DNA from: Actinoallomurus sp963799975
GTDB lineage: Bacteria; Actinomycetota; Actinomycetes; Streptosporangiales; Streptosporangiaceae
Direction: 5' to 3'
Length of the DNA: 64,000 nucleotides
Assembly: GCA_963799975.1 (NCBI GenBank)
Contig: CAWCZF010000006.1
Span: forward strand, 4,030,001-4,094,000
This document shows, in pieces, positions 23,809 through 36,000 of this stretch. The notes beneath the pieces are model-generated. The model worked only from the letters and a program-made list of their open reading frames with translations, was not told the origin of the DNA and did no database searches. How positions within the stretch are numbered: the stretch's first letter is position 1; each line of letters opens with the position of its first letter. The position numbers and the translations under genes were made by a program.

Positions 23809-26800
23809 TTGAGCACGGTGATCGTCAGCAGGCAAGAACGTCGCCCGCCCCCCGACATGCCACGGGGCGAGGTACTGCTCGAATCCCCGCCGGAGATACC
23901 GGAGACGGTCTCGGCGGGGTTCCAGGCGATCCTCATGTACGTCCCGATGGCGGCGGCGGGAGGTGCGATGGTCTTCATGGTCATCGCGCCGGGGTCCAAC
24001 CCGACCCAGTATCTGTCCACCGGGATGATGTCACTGTCGATGGTCGGCATGATGATGGGCCAGATGGGCCGCGGCGGCAGCGACCGCAGGCAACGGCTCA
24101 ACGGCGCCCGCCGCGACTACTTCCGCTACCTGTCCCAGGTACGTCAGAAGGTACGCCGTGCCACCGCGCAGCAGCGTGAGGCACTGGAGTGGAACAGCCC
24201 CGAGCCCTCGTCCCTGTGGTCGCTCGTGATGAGCGCGCGCCTCTGGGAGCGCCGGGCCAGCGACGCCGACTTCGGCAACATCCGCATCGGCAGCGGCCCG
24301 CAGCGCCTCGCCGTCCAGCTCATCCCGCCGGAGACCAAGCCCGTCGAGGACCTGGAGCCGATGACGGCGGGCGCCCTCCGGCGGTTCGTACGCGCGCACT
24401 CCACCGTGCCGAACCTGCCCATCGCGGTCTCCCTCTCGTCGTTCTCGCGCATCATCCCGAGCGGCGACCCGCGTGCCGTACAGGGCCTCGTGCAGGCCCT
24501 GATCGCCCAGGCCGCGGCGTTCCACTCTCCCGATGACCTGCGGATCTCGCTCTGCGCGTCGCCGAGCGGATGCCGGCGTGGGACTGGATGAAGTGGCTGC
24601 CGCACGCGATGCACCCGGAGGACACCGACGCCGCCGGACCCGTACGCCTGATGGCCAAGTCGATGCCGGAGCTGGAGGCGATGCTCGGCCCCGAGCTCAA
24701 GGAGCGGCCGAGGTTCTCCCCCGGGCTGTCCGCCGACGGCATGCCGTACCACATCGTCATCGTGGACGGCGGCGCGGTCAGCGTGGACAGCCAGCTCAGC
24801 GCCGACGGCATCACCGGCGTGACGGTGATCGACCTGACCGGTGCGGTCACCCCGACGTCGGAGTCGACCATGCTCCGGCTCAGCGTCACGGCCGACGCGA
24901 TGAGCATCATGCGCCGGGACCGTACGGGCAAGGACGTCGCGCAGGCGCTCGGCAAGCCCGACTCCTTGGACTACGTGGCCATGGACGGCCTCGTACGGCA
25001 GCTGTGCCCCCTGCGTACGAGCGGCGCGAGCGAGCCCGAGCAGAGCGCGCTGAGCGCGAACCGCACCATGACCTCCCTGCTGGGCATCAAGGACCCGACG
25101 CGCCTCGACACCGGCACGATGTGGCGTACGCGTGCCCCGCGCAACCGGCTGCGGGTGCCGATCGGCGTCGCCGCCGACGGACGGCCGGTCGAGATGGACA
25201 TCAAGGAGTCGGCCCAGGGCGGCATGGGGCCGCACGGCCTGGTCATCGGCGCGACCGGCTCCGGCAAGTCCGAACTGCTGCGCACGCTCGTCCTCGGGCT
25301 CGCGGTGACGCACTCCTCCGAGGTGCTCAACTTCGTCCTGGTCGACTTCAAGGGCGGTGCGACCTTCCTCGGCCTGGACGATCTCCAGCACGTCGCGGCG
25401 GTCATCACCAACCTGGAGGACGAGCTTCCGCTGGTCGACCGCATGTACGACGCGCTGCACGGCGAGATGATCCGGCGGCAGGAGTTCCTGCGGGCGGCCG
25501 GCAACTACGCGTCACTTCGCGACTACGAGGCGGCACGCGAGCGCGGCGCGCAGATCCCGCCGATGCCGACGCTCTTCCTGGTCCTCGATGAGTTCTCCGA
25601 GCTGCTGTCGGCCAAGCCCGAGTTCGCCGAGCTGTTCGTCATGATCGGCCGGCTGGGCCGATCGCTCGGGGTCCACCTCCTGCTCGCGTCGCAGCGGCTG
25701 GAGGAGGGCAAGCTGCGCGGCCTCGACACGCACCTGTCGTACCGGATCGGCCTGCGGACGTTCTCGGCGATGGAGAGCCGGGTCGTCCTCGGCGTACCGG
25801 ACGCGTACGAGCTGCCGTCGCAGCCGGGCAACGGATACCTGAAGTTCGACACGACCGGGATGACGCGGTTCAAGGCGGCGTACGTCTCCGGCGCGTACAA
25901 GGCGGAGGAGAGCGAGGAGCTGGAGAGCGGCCCGCGCGTCGTGCCGCAGATCGTGCCGTTCATGCCCGACTACCTCGCGCCGCAGATGATCGCCGACCCG
26001 GAGCCGGACCATACGGTCGAGGTGCAGGAGGGCGACACCCAGGACAGCCTCTTCGACCTCATGGTCCGCCAGCTCGTCGGACAGGGGCCGCCGGCGCACC
26101 AGATCTGGCTGCCGCCGCTCGGCGCGCCGTCAACGCTCGACGAGCTCATTCCCTCGCTCACGGCGACGCCCGAGCTGGGCTACACCTCGCCGGGGTGGGA
26201 GGGCCGGGGGCGGATCTGCGCCCCGGTCGGCATCGTCGACCGGCCCTTCGAGCAGCGGCGCGACCCGATGTGGGTGGACCTCAGCGCGGCCGGCGGCAAC
26301 GTGGCGATCGTCGGCGGCCCGCAGAGTGGCAAGTCGACCATGCTCCGCAGCCTGATCGCCTCGCTCGCCCTCCTGCACACGCCACAGGAGGTGCAGTTCT
26401 ACTGCCTCGACTTCGGCGGCGGCACCCTCTCGTCGCTCTCGAAGCTGCCGCACGTCGGCGGCGTGGCCTCACGCCTCGACGGCGACCGCGTCCGTCGTAC
26501 GGTCGCGGAGATGTCGGCGCTGCTGACCCAGCGCGAGCGCGAGTTCACCGAGCGCGGCATCGACTCGATCGCGACGTACCGCCGCCTGCGCGCGGAGGGC
26601 ACGGTGCCCGGGGACGGGTTCGGCGACGTCTTCCTCGTCATCGACAACTGGCTGCTCGTACGCCAGGAGTTCGACACGGTCGAGGCCGGCATCACCGACC
26701 TCGCGGCGCGCGGCCTGGGCTTCGGCATCCACGTGGTCACCTCGTCCAACAAGTGGTCCGAGTTCCGTATGAACATCCGCGACCTGTTCGGCACCCGTGT

Positions 26801-27783
26801 CGAACTGCGGCTCGGCGACCCGTACGAGTCCGAGATCAACCGCAAGCTCGCCGACAACGTGCCGACCAACTCCCCCGGCCGCGGCCTGACGCGCGATGGC
26901 CTGCACTTCCTCGGCACGCTGCCGCGCGTCGACGGAAGTGAGTCCGCCGAAGACCTCGGCGATGGCGTGCGGGCGCTGGTGGAGACGGTGTCGAAGGCGT
27001 GGACGGGCCCGGAGGCGCCACGGGTGCGGCTGCTGCCGGACACCCTCGCTGCCGACGGCGCTGCCGACTCCCGCGGTGTCCGGTCAGCGGATCCCGATCG
27101 GCATCGACGAGAACACGCTGTCGCCGGTCATGCTGGACTTCTCCGCCGACGCCCATTTCGTGGTCGTTGGCGACACGGAGTCGGGCAAGTCGAACCTCCT
27201 CCGCCTCATCGCGGAGGGGATCGTCGCGCGCAACACGCCGGACGAGGCACGGCTCATCTTCATCGACTACCGGCGCTCGCTGCTCGACACGGCCGACACC
27301 GAGCACCGGATCGGGTACGCCGCGGCGAGCACGTCGGCGACGTCGCTGCTCAAGGACGTCCACGGCGCGCTCGTCAACCGGATGCCGACCTCGGACCTGA
27401 CGCCGGAGCAACTGCGCAACCGGTCGTGGTGGAAGGGCTCGGACCTGTACCTGATCATCGACGACTACGACCTCGTGGCGACGTCGAACAACCCGCTGCT
27501 GCCGATCGTGGAACTCCTGCCGCAGGCGCGCGACATCGGCCTGCACGTGGTCCTGGCCCGTGCGATGGGCGGCGCCGGGCGCAGCATGTACGACCCGGTG
27601 ATCCAGCGGATCAAGGACATGGCCAACCCGGCCCTGGTGCTGTCCGGCACGAAGGAGGAGGGCGCGCTCTTCGGCGACGTACGCGCCCGGCCGCTGCCGC
27701 CGGGCCGTGGCTTCTTCGTCGAGCGCCGTACGGGCAACGGGCTCATCCAGACCGCGTACCTGGACCGCGCCGAGACCGGCTGA
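23809..27783 (+). CDS. eccC: type VII secretion ATPase EccC (two frame changes)
   Basis: FtsK/SpoIIIE-type motor of T7SS, ~1,325 residues once two frame changes are corrected. TTG start at 23809 follows CTGGAGGTACTCCG. Two transmembrane helices at ~45-90 and a DUF-like cytosolic stalk follow. Three ATPase domains have Walker A motifs at ~25248 (GATGSGKS), ~26310 (GGPQSGKS) and ~27169 (GDTESGKS). The frame changes near 24,558 (one base missing; WDWMKWLPH is the family's next motif) and near 27,050 (one extra base). The two compensate, so the start and end share a frame. All three ATPase domains are well conserved, so consensus errors are likelier than decay. Confidence 0.9.
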
Positions 27784-27886
27784 CGCCGGGGGCGGTCGGG
27801 TCGCGCCGGGTGCCGTACACGATCGGCGGCCGGCTCCGCCGCCTCGGCCTTCGGACCGGGGCGGTGGCGCCGGCTCGGCGGGATGC

Positions 27887-29161
27887 CTACGCGTCGGGCG
27901 GGGGCCGGCGGCGGCCGGGTTGCCAGGCGCGGCGACGGCCCATCGGGATGAAGATGCCGCCGATCACCGCCGCCGCGGCCAGGGCCAGGGCGACTCCGGT
28001 CATCAGGAGGGCGGTCGAAGCGGGTCTCGTGGTCCACCGGCGCCGGTACGCGATGCGGATCGGCGGGGCGGCGGCGCCCGGTGCGGTGACTTCGCGGCCG
28101 TTCTCCTCGGGCAGCAGTGCGGTGACCGCCTGGACCGGGTTGATCATGCCCGCGCCGGAGCCGGCGCCGACGGTGCCGTCGGCGGTGGCCTCGATGCGCG
28201 CCTTGACCTGCTTGTAGTTCAGGTTCGGATGGTAGGAGCGCACCAGGGCGACGGTCCCGGAGACGAACGCCGCGGCGAAGCTCGTGCCCTCCTCGGCCGG
28301 TGCGTAGCCGCCCGGCCAGGTCGTGGCGACGCCCTTGCCCGGGGCGCTGACGCTGACCTTGGTCACGGTGTTGGAGGAGTCGGCGACCGTGCCGTTCGTG
28401 TCGAGCGAGCCGACGCCGACGACGTCCGGGTACGCGGCGGGATACGCGGGGCCGACCGTGCCCTTGTCGCTGTCGGTGACGTTCCCCGCCGCCGCCACGA
28501 CGACGGCGTCGTGCTCCTGCGCGTACTCGACCGCGGACCGTAGCGCGAGCGTGTTCGGCGAGGTCACCGAGACATTTATCACCTTGGCGTGCAGCTCCAC
28601 CGCCTTGCGGATCCCCTTGGGCAGGTTGGGGTCGGCGCCGTCGGTGTGGTCCTGGTTCGTGAACTTCACCGCGATCAGGTGCACGGCCGGCGCCACGCCG
28701 ACGAACGGCAGGTTGCTCGCCCGCTGGTCCTGTGCGCCGATGATGCCGGCGACCGCGGTGCCGTGCCCGATGCAGTCGCGCTTCAGCGTGTGCGTGAGGT
28801 CGACCATGGTCACGTGCCCGGCGAGCTGTACCTGATGTGTGTCGACGCCGCTGTCCACGACCGCGACGGTGACCCCGGCGCCCTTGGTGAGATTCCACAC
28901 TCGGGTGAAGTCCAGCCGCTGCTGGGCCCACGGCTCCGCGTGCAGCGCCGGTACGGCCTGCGGCGGCGCGCACTGGACCGGCTGTGCGGGCGTCGGCGGC
29001 GGTGCGGTGGGCTGCGTGGACCGCGTCGCCGAACGGCTCGGGGACACGGTCGGCGTGGGTGTGGCGCTGGGCGCGGCGTCGGACGGCACGGCGGTGAGCG
29101 CGGCCACGCCGAGGGCGCCCGCGGCGGCGAGACCACCCAGCTGAACTGCCCTCATGTCCAT
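27887..29161 (-). CDS. mycP: mycosin 2 (type VII secretion-associated subtilisin-like protease)
   Basis: A 424-residue mycosin with signal peptide (1-30), a Pro/Thr/Ser-rich linker (31-65), S8 protease domain and C-terminal transmembrane helix (~388-410) with basic tail. Catalytic triad: Asp103 (VAVVDSGV), His133 (CIGHGTAVAG), Ser294 (EEGTSFAAA). The oxyanion Asn227 is present (VVAAAGN), unlike mycosin 1. It is convergent with eccC (103-base gap). Its start faces the YbaB gene at 29371 across an AT-rich 200-base spacer. Confidence 0.9.
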   Translation of the reverse strand: MDMRAVQLGGLAAAGALGVAALTAVPSDAAPSATPTPTVSPSRSATRSTQPTAPPPTPAQPVQCAPPQAVPALHAEPWAQQRLDFTRVWNLTKGAGVTVAVVDSGVDTHQVQLAGHVTMVDLTHTLKRDCIGHGTAVAGIIGAQDQRASNLPFVGVAPAVHLIAVKFTNQDHTDGADPNLPKGIRKAVELHAKVINVSVTSPNTLALRSAVEYAQEHDAVVVAAAGNVTDSDKGTVGPAYPAAYPDVVGVGSLDTNGTVADSSNTVTKVSVSAPGKGVATTWPGGYAPAEEGTSFAAAFVSGTVALVRSYHPNLNYKQVKARIEATADGTVGAGSGAGMINPVQAVTALLPEENGREVTAPGAAAPPIRIAYRRRWTTRPASTALLMTGVALALAAAAVIGGIFIPMGRRRAWQPGRRRPPPDA

Positions 29162-29361
29162 CCCCGTCTGGCGCTGTTCCGGCCCGGCCGACCCGCTCTC
29201 CGGGACCGGATGCCCGGATACGGAGCGGTATAAATCTAGATATCGTCCGCCGTTACCTTATGCTCGGAGTGCCGCTCTCTGGGGCAATCCGTACAAAGAT
29301 GAACCCATTAGGGCCGATCAGCGTCTCAGCATCGGACCCAGTGACCGCGACCTGACCGGGG
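29162..29361. promoter_or_regulatory. AT-rich divergent spacer between mycP and toxin operon
   Basis: About 200 bases with 'cggtataaatctagatatcg' near 29225, an AT-rich island unusual for this genome. It lies between the divergent mycP2 and YbaB-toxin genes, and probably carries promoters for both. No clean -35/-10 pair is assigned. Confidence 0.4.
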
Positions 29362-29370
29362 GTGACCCAG

Positions 29371-29772
29371 ATGACTGCCGGATCGGACGCCCCCTTCGGA
29401 GGGCTCTCCGGGGACTACGCCCGGCGGATCGAACAGCTGGAGAAGATGCGATGCGACCTCGGCGAGGTCAGCGCCACGGCGGCTCGGCCGGACGGCCTGG
29501 TGGCCGTCGTCGTCGGCGCCGGGGGGCGCGTCGAGGACATCCGGCTCGACCCGCGCGTCTACCGCAAGCTCGACACCGGCGAACTCGCGAGCTCCCTGCT
29601 GGAGCTCATCTCCGAGGCGACCGCCACCGTCACCGAGCAGATGCGAGACATCATGGCGCCGTTCACCCCGATGAGCCTGGCGGACGGCAGCACACTGGGT
29701 GAGGAGGGTGATTTCACCTCCTACTTTCCCAAGCCTCCGGACGCGGATGGCACCGAGAGCCGCAAGCCGTGA
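29371..29772 (+). CDS. YbaB/EbfC-like protein, first gene of toxin operon
   Basis: About 133 residues. Helix (YARRIEQLEKMRCDLGEVSA) then VAVVVGAGGRVEDIRLDPRVY, the YbaB/EbfC core, another helix (LLELISEATATVTEQM) and an acidic tail. A GTG at 29362 would add three residues. Genes of this type often precede large WXG-headed toxins in actinomycetes and may be chaperones. Its stop overlaps the next small ORF. Confidence 0.7.
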   Translation: MTAGSDAPFGGLSGDYARRIEQLEKMRCDLGEVSATAARPDGLVAVVVGAGGRVEDIRLDPRVYRKLDTGELASSLLELISEATATVTEQMRDIMAPFTPMSLADGSTLGEEGDFTSYFPKPPDADGTESRKP

Positions 29773-30026
29773 AAGGCCGCGGCGGCGAGGGGGCGGCGGG
29801 CCACCGTCATCGGCCGGTCGAGCCGTGCCGGCCGCCCGTACCGTGGTGTCGTCCTAATCGCCGCCGGCCTCTCGGCCGGACGCGAGCGTACGCGCGCGTG
29901 GTGGCGATCACCGTCGGGTTCACGCCTGAGCGCCGTGCCGCCCGGCTCCTCGACGACGCGGGCGACCTGACCGCGTTCCCGCCGCACGCGCCCAGCATCG
30001 GGGACGATGCCCGCAGCGGGGAGTGA
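29769..30026 (+). CDS. small hypothetical ORF between YbaB gene and toxin
   Basis: 85 codons, overlapping both neighbours by four bases (GTGA at each end), which favours real coupling. The first half is Arg/Pro-rich and unconvincing; the last ~42 residues (VAITVGFTPERRAARLLDDAG onward) use codons like the neighbours. A shorter start near the tandem GTG at ~29899 is possible. No family. It may be only a translational bridge to the toxin gene. Confidence 0.35.
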   Translation: MKGRGGEGAAGHRHRPVEPCRPPVPWCRPNRRRPLGRTRAYARVVAITVGFTPERRAARLLDDAGDLTAFPPHAPSIGDDARSGE

Positions 30027-33000
30027 TCGTGGCCGGGTACACGGCGGTCCCCGCGACGTGGCGGGCGTCCGGCCAGGGCATGGTCGGAGCATCCGTGCGG
30101 CTCGCGTCGGCGGTGGACCGGTTGTGTCGTCAGCTCAACGCGGTGGAGGGCTGCTGGGGCGATGACGACATCGGGCGGGCCTTCTTCAACGGGGACGCCA
30201 AGGCCGAGGGTTTCGGAGCCTGGCGGAATCAGGTGCTGGCCGCGGCGGCGGACGCGGTCAACCTGGTGCGCGCCACCGGGGGGATGCTGTCGGTCTCCGG
30301 GCGCAACTACGCGGTGGCCGAGGATGCCAGCACGGTCGGCGGCCCCCGGCCGGCCGGTGCGGACCAGGGCGCACTCGCGACGCTCGACCCGTACCGCCTG
30401 CCGTCGATCACCGCGCACTGGCTGAAGTCGGACCCGGAGCCGCCTGGGCACGTTCAGATGCTGCGGCTGATGGAGTGCCTCGTCGGCGGGTGCCAACTGC
30501 CGGACGGGAACCTGGCCGGGCTGGCGGCGATGCGCGACGCCTTCCACGCCGCCGCCCGCGCGATCGGTGAGGTCGCCACGGAGGTCCGCAGGCACGTTCA
30601 GGTGGTCACCGCGGACAACGCCGGAGCCGCCGCCCAGACGTTCGCTTCCTTCGCCGACGCACTGATCGGCGGCGCGGACGGCGGCGGCCTGCAATGGCTT
30701 TCCTCGAACTGCGACGGGCTCGGCGACTGGGTCGACACCCTGATCAAGGAGAAGCGCGCCGCCCGGCTCCAGTTCAACCTGTCCGTCACCTTCCTCAGCA
30801 GCATGTGGCTCGCCGCCATGATGATCTCCGCGCCCACCGGCGGAGGGTCGATCACCACGGCGCTCGCCGTCACCAGAGCCGAGGCCGCGGGCCTGCGCGC
30901 GATGATCTGGAGAATCGTCCGGTCGATGGCGATGGGTGCGGTCTTCAGCGGCGGCATGGACATGGCCGGGCAGTTCGCCCGCCGCAGCGAGGGCCTGCAA
31001 ACCGGCTACGACTGGACCGAACTCGCCAAGGCCGGCGGCGAAGGCGCCATCGCCGGCCTCGTCATGGGCGGCGCCCACGAGTGGATGACCAACTCGAAGA
31101 CCCCGTTCGCCACCGCGGTGGCCTCCTATCTGAAGGCCGGCGGCTTCACGGCCGGTGTGACCCGATTCGGCTTGTCCGGCGTCACCGGCACCGCGGGCAA
31201 CGTCGCCGGGCAGGCCGCCATCGAACACCGCGTCGACCTCGTACAGGCCGCCGAGTTCGGCTTCGGCATGGCCGGCATCGAAAGCGCCAAGGAAGTCGCC
31301 GGCGCCGTCTTCAAGAGCAGCGGGCCACCTCCCGGCCTCACCGATCACGTCGTGACCTACCGCCTCGAACCTCCTGACCTGTCAGCGATGAACGACAAGG
31401 CAGGCGCCGACGCGCAGCCGATCTCGGCCGACGCCGAAGTCCGTACGGAATACGGCCGTACGACCGGCGGACCGGCCGACATCCGCCCCGCCGGCACCCG
31501 CCTGACCGAGACCCTGGCCGAGACCGGCCCGGCCGACACCTACCTGACCAACGCCCACCTGACCGAGACCGGCTTGGCCGACACCCACCTGACCGAGACC
31601 GAGACCGCACCGGCCGCCGGCACGGTTCCGCCCGCGCACGCCGCGGTGGAGAGCGTCGCCACCTCGGCACCGCACGTCGCCGACGCGGGGCCCGCGGTCG
31701 TACCCGGCGGCGGCCGCCCGAGCCTGGCCGACCTGCTGGGCGGCGACACGGCTCCCCCACCCAGCCGTACGGCAGAGGCCGGGCTCGCGCCGGTCGAGGG
31801 CCGGCAGGCCGCCGAGTCGGCGGTCGACCTCACCACACTCCACCGCGCCGCATCCGCTGAGGAGACGAACGGCGCTCCGGCGGGCGACATCCTCACGGAG
31901 CCGCCCGGCCTGGTCGGGACGGCGGGCCACGGCGAGACCGTAGGCGAGACGATGACGGAGACCGCCGGCGAGGTGGGACCTGCCCGGCCGACGCTCGAGA
32001 GTCGCGGCGGGCCCGTCACACACGACGCGACGACGGCCCGGCTCGACGCAACCGCTCCGCACGCGCCCGCCCTCGGCCCGGTACTGACCGGCGGCTCACC
32101 GGCCGGCACGCACCCCGTCCCGCCGGGCCACCCGGCCGAGCTCCGGCGGGGCCAGCCAGGTTCGGAAACGGGCCACGAGCGCTACGACCCCTACGACGAT
32201 CTCGACGAGATCGATCTCCTCCGTACTCTGCCGCAGCAGCAGCGAGAGGCCGTGGAGCGACTCGTAGCCGACGGCGGCGTCCGCCGCCTGAACGAGGCCC
32301 TGGGCAGCGACGACCCGCACCTTCGCGCGGAGGCACAGACGTGGGCACGGAACGCGGTGGAGGGGCTGCAGGTCCTCCCCGACGAGGCGGCGACGCTCTA
32401 TCACTACACATCCATGTCCGCCGACCGCCAAGCCGAGCTGAGACCTGGCGCCGACGTCACCATGTCCACCATGCTGGACGCCCAGCCGATCCACACCCCC
32501 GAGCACGGACGCCCGGTCGAGCTGATCATCCGCTCCCGCACCGGTAAGGACCTCTCCCCTCTCACCGGCCAGGATCAGATCGTGTTCGCGCCCGAGACGC
32601 GCTTCCGCGTGCTGGCCGTGGAACATGTCGAACTGCCGGTGCACCGCGAGCACGAGGACACCCTGCCGATCCACCGGGTCTTCCTCGCCGAGCTTCCCCA
32701 AGACGGCTCGCCGCTGCCCGGGACCGCCGAGCATTCGGGGCCGGGGATGACGCGGCGGCCCCTGGACGGACGGCTCCAAAACGTCTACGACCGAGCGCGC
32801 GAGTACACCGATGCCGGTGTCTCGTACTTCGATCCCGCCGACCCGAGATCGAGGCTGTTCTCCACGTCGGCCAAAACGGTACGGCCGATCGATGGCGTCT
32901 TCAGTTTCGATCTGCACACTGACACGGGGCTCGGACAGGTCGGCAGGGACTGGCTGGACGGGGCCGACCTCGCGGCGCTGCTCGGCCAGGAGACCGCGCT

Positions 33001-36000
33001 CACCGCACCACGCGGCTCCGACCGCCCCGTGATTCTTCGTTCTCTCGGTTGCAACAGCGGGCGCGGGCCGCATTCGCTCGCGCAGACCATCGCCAACGAG
33101 ACCGGACGTATCGTCATCGCTCCGGACGCACAGGTGTGGGTGGACATCCACGGCACCGCCCAGGTGAGCAAGCCGAACGTCGGCCCCGACGGGCAACCCA
33201 GGCCCACACGTTTCCCGCCCGAGGGCGCGTGGCACATCTTCATCCCGGAGGAGGGCCACCGGGTGCCCGCCTTCCACGACCGGCCGGCGCCCCCAGAGGA
33301 TCACGGCGGCGCTCGCTATACCGGCTCCCCCCATGATCCCGCCCTCACCCACGAGCCACCGCCGGCCCTCCACGAACTGCGGCGGACCGCTCCGGGGGAC
33401 GGGACGCCCGACGAAAGGACCTTCGCCGAGTGGGGCCGCCGGGCCGGGGAGATCAGGGCGGCCCTGCCGCCGGCGGACGTGCCGTACGGCGGCCGCGTCA
33501 CGGAGATGGCCGGCCAGCTCAACTACCGGACCGTCTTCGATCGGGACGCGAGCTTCGACGCCCAACCGGCCGTCACCCGATGGCTGCGTTCGGCACTGGA
33601 GTTCACGCACGAGCCGACCGGGATCCACACTGAGGTGACCGGGATCGAGTACGGCGAGGACTCCTTCCGCGTCGTGCTGGGTCTGGTCGACCGTGGCAAC
33701 GCATCGGCGGGTCGCGCCGAAGCATGGGTCTTCACGAACATGGAGGGCCGCGACGGGCCGGTCGGTCACTACGTCAACTTCGAGATCACCTCGGCCGACC
33801 ACCAAGGTCGCGGGCTCGGGACCGAACTCCAGCACCGGCTCGAGAACTGGTACATCGGCCAGGGGGTCGACGTCGTCACGACGCTCACGGACGTGGAGTC
33901 TCCCGCCGGCCGATACGCCTTCGCCCGATCGGGCTTCACGTTCGACGACAGGCAGTCGTTCGAGGAGGTGGTCGGCCACTTCCGCGCGAACGAGGGACGC
34001 ATGTCCGAGGCGGGGCGCCAGGACTGGGCCGCGCTGGAGTTTCGCCTGACGCCCGAGGCGTTCGACCTCCACTATGGCGTCACCGCGTACGAGCTCAGCC
34101 GGATCGGCTGGGCGGACCGACGGATCGGCGCGGATGGCCGGCCGACCTGGGACGGCAGGCAGTTCCTGCTCGAAGGCCCCGCGTGGAGAGGCCAGAAGCA
34201 CCTCCTGCCCGCCGAAGAGGGCGAGTACGGAGGCACGTACGGCGATCCCTCGGCCTCATACGACGGTGGCGGTCTGGACGGCCAGATCCTCGGCGACCGG
34301 TGGCAGCATCTCGCTCATGCGGATGCCGACATGTCGCCGGCGGCGGCCGCGCCGCCCGGTGAGCGACACGACGCCCAGGATCGGCAGCCGTCGTTCGAGG
34401 AGTGGGGCGACCGGGCGGCGGCGATCCGGGCGACACTGCCGCCGGACGGGCTTCCGTACGACGGCAACCTGCGCGACTTCCTCAGGACGGCCGCTCCCGG
34501 CGACCCGCTTCCTACCGAAATCCGGCACTGGCTTCATTCGATGCTGGAATTCGATCACCCGCAGAGCGGACTGCGGATGAAAATCCGCTTTTCCGATGTG
34601 GACTTCGAGAACGCCCTGTATCTCATGGGTGAACTCGTCGACTCCGCCGGTGAACATCAAGGACTGTTGCGCCTCACCCTTTATCCCGAAGGCGAGGCCC
34701 CCTACCTGAACATCGACCGCGTCGAGATTGTGGACAATTCTCAGGGGCGCGGCGTCATGGCCGGTCTGGTGGAGCATTGGGGAAACTGGCTCATCGGCCA
34801 GGGGATCCATGAGATGAGAGTTGAAGCCAACATCGACGCCGGGGGCTATGCCTGGCTACGCTACGGTTTCGATTTCGATCCCCGACTCGGTTACGAGGAG
34901 AGCGGTCTAAAAGAAATCGTCGCCGCCTTGAACCGCGCCGCCAGGCACGGGGAGCTGTCCGCGGAGGGACTCCGGGACTGGGAAGCGCTGGCTCACCGCG
35001 CCACGGAGGCGGCGTGGAACACACCGGACCGCATCACGGCGCAGGAGATCGGCCGCATCGGATGGGACGCCCGACGACTCGACGGGCGCCACCTGACCTG
35101 GGACGGCAAGGCGATCCTCCGCCTCAGCAAGTGGCAGGGCGTACTAGCTCTGGAACCCTCCGGCCGGCACCTCGACCCGCCCAGCGACGGCCCGAACGGC
35201 GCCGGCGGGCACCTCCCCGGCACGCCGCCCCCACCGCCGACGAGCGGTCCGTCCGGCGGCGGCCGTCCCCTTGACTCATCGTCTGACACATACTCCGGCG
35301 CACACCACGGAGACGCCGACCTCCCGCCACTGCCGAGACGGATGTCCGCCCATAGGTCTTCCGCCCGCTTCGCCACGCCCGAGCACTACCTGAGCGTGGC
35401 CGACCATACGCCGCTGCTTCCCCCCCACTCGCCGGAGGCAGTCGACGCAATGCGTGGTGTGTACGCGCACACGCTTGACCCGCGGCAGGCCCTGCGGGCT
35501 TCGGAGTGGGCCGGGTTGCGATCCTCCGCCGGTTACCAGGTCATCCGCGCACATACGGAAATTGCAGCGTTCGAGGCCTCGTCCGACGTCGAGGTACGCC
35601 GGATCAAGGTCGCCATTCCCGGCGGAACCGAACGGACGATCACCGAGTACACGCTGAGGATCAAACTTCTCGTGGATCCCGGCACGACGATGTCGGACGA
35701 GGAGTTCGTGCGCGCGCAGGCGAACGCACGCAACGGTGTCGACCTCTACTACAACCATCAGCACACCCTGCGCGACGGTTCACAGTTCCATCTGCGACTC
35801 GAGTTCGTGCAGGCCGAACCGACCGCCGCGGCCTCCGCGAGAGTGACGCTACGGCCTGGTCAGGGGCTTGAAGCGGGGGACCGTATCGACGTCATCAACT
35901 GGCACGTCGACATGCCACTGGGTGTGTTCGCGCACGAGATCGGGCATCACCTGGACTTCGGCGATGAATACGGGCATCCCGGCAGACTCTACCGCCGGAC

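Noticed and set aside
29807..31348. 513-codon minus-strand frame opposite the toxin N-terminus
   Set aside because: Codon use and composition are those of an antisense shadow; the toxin frame has the WXG-like head and conserved domains.
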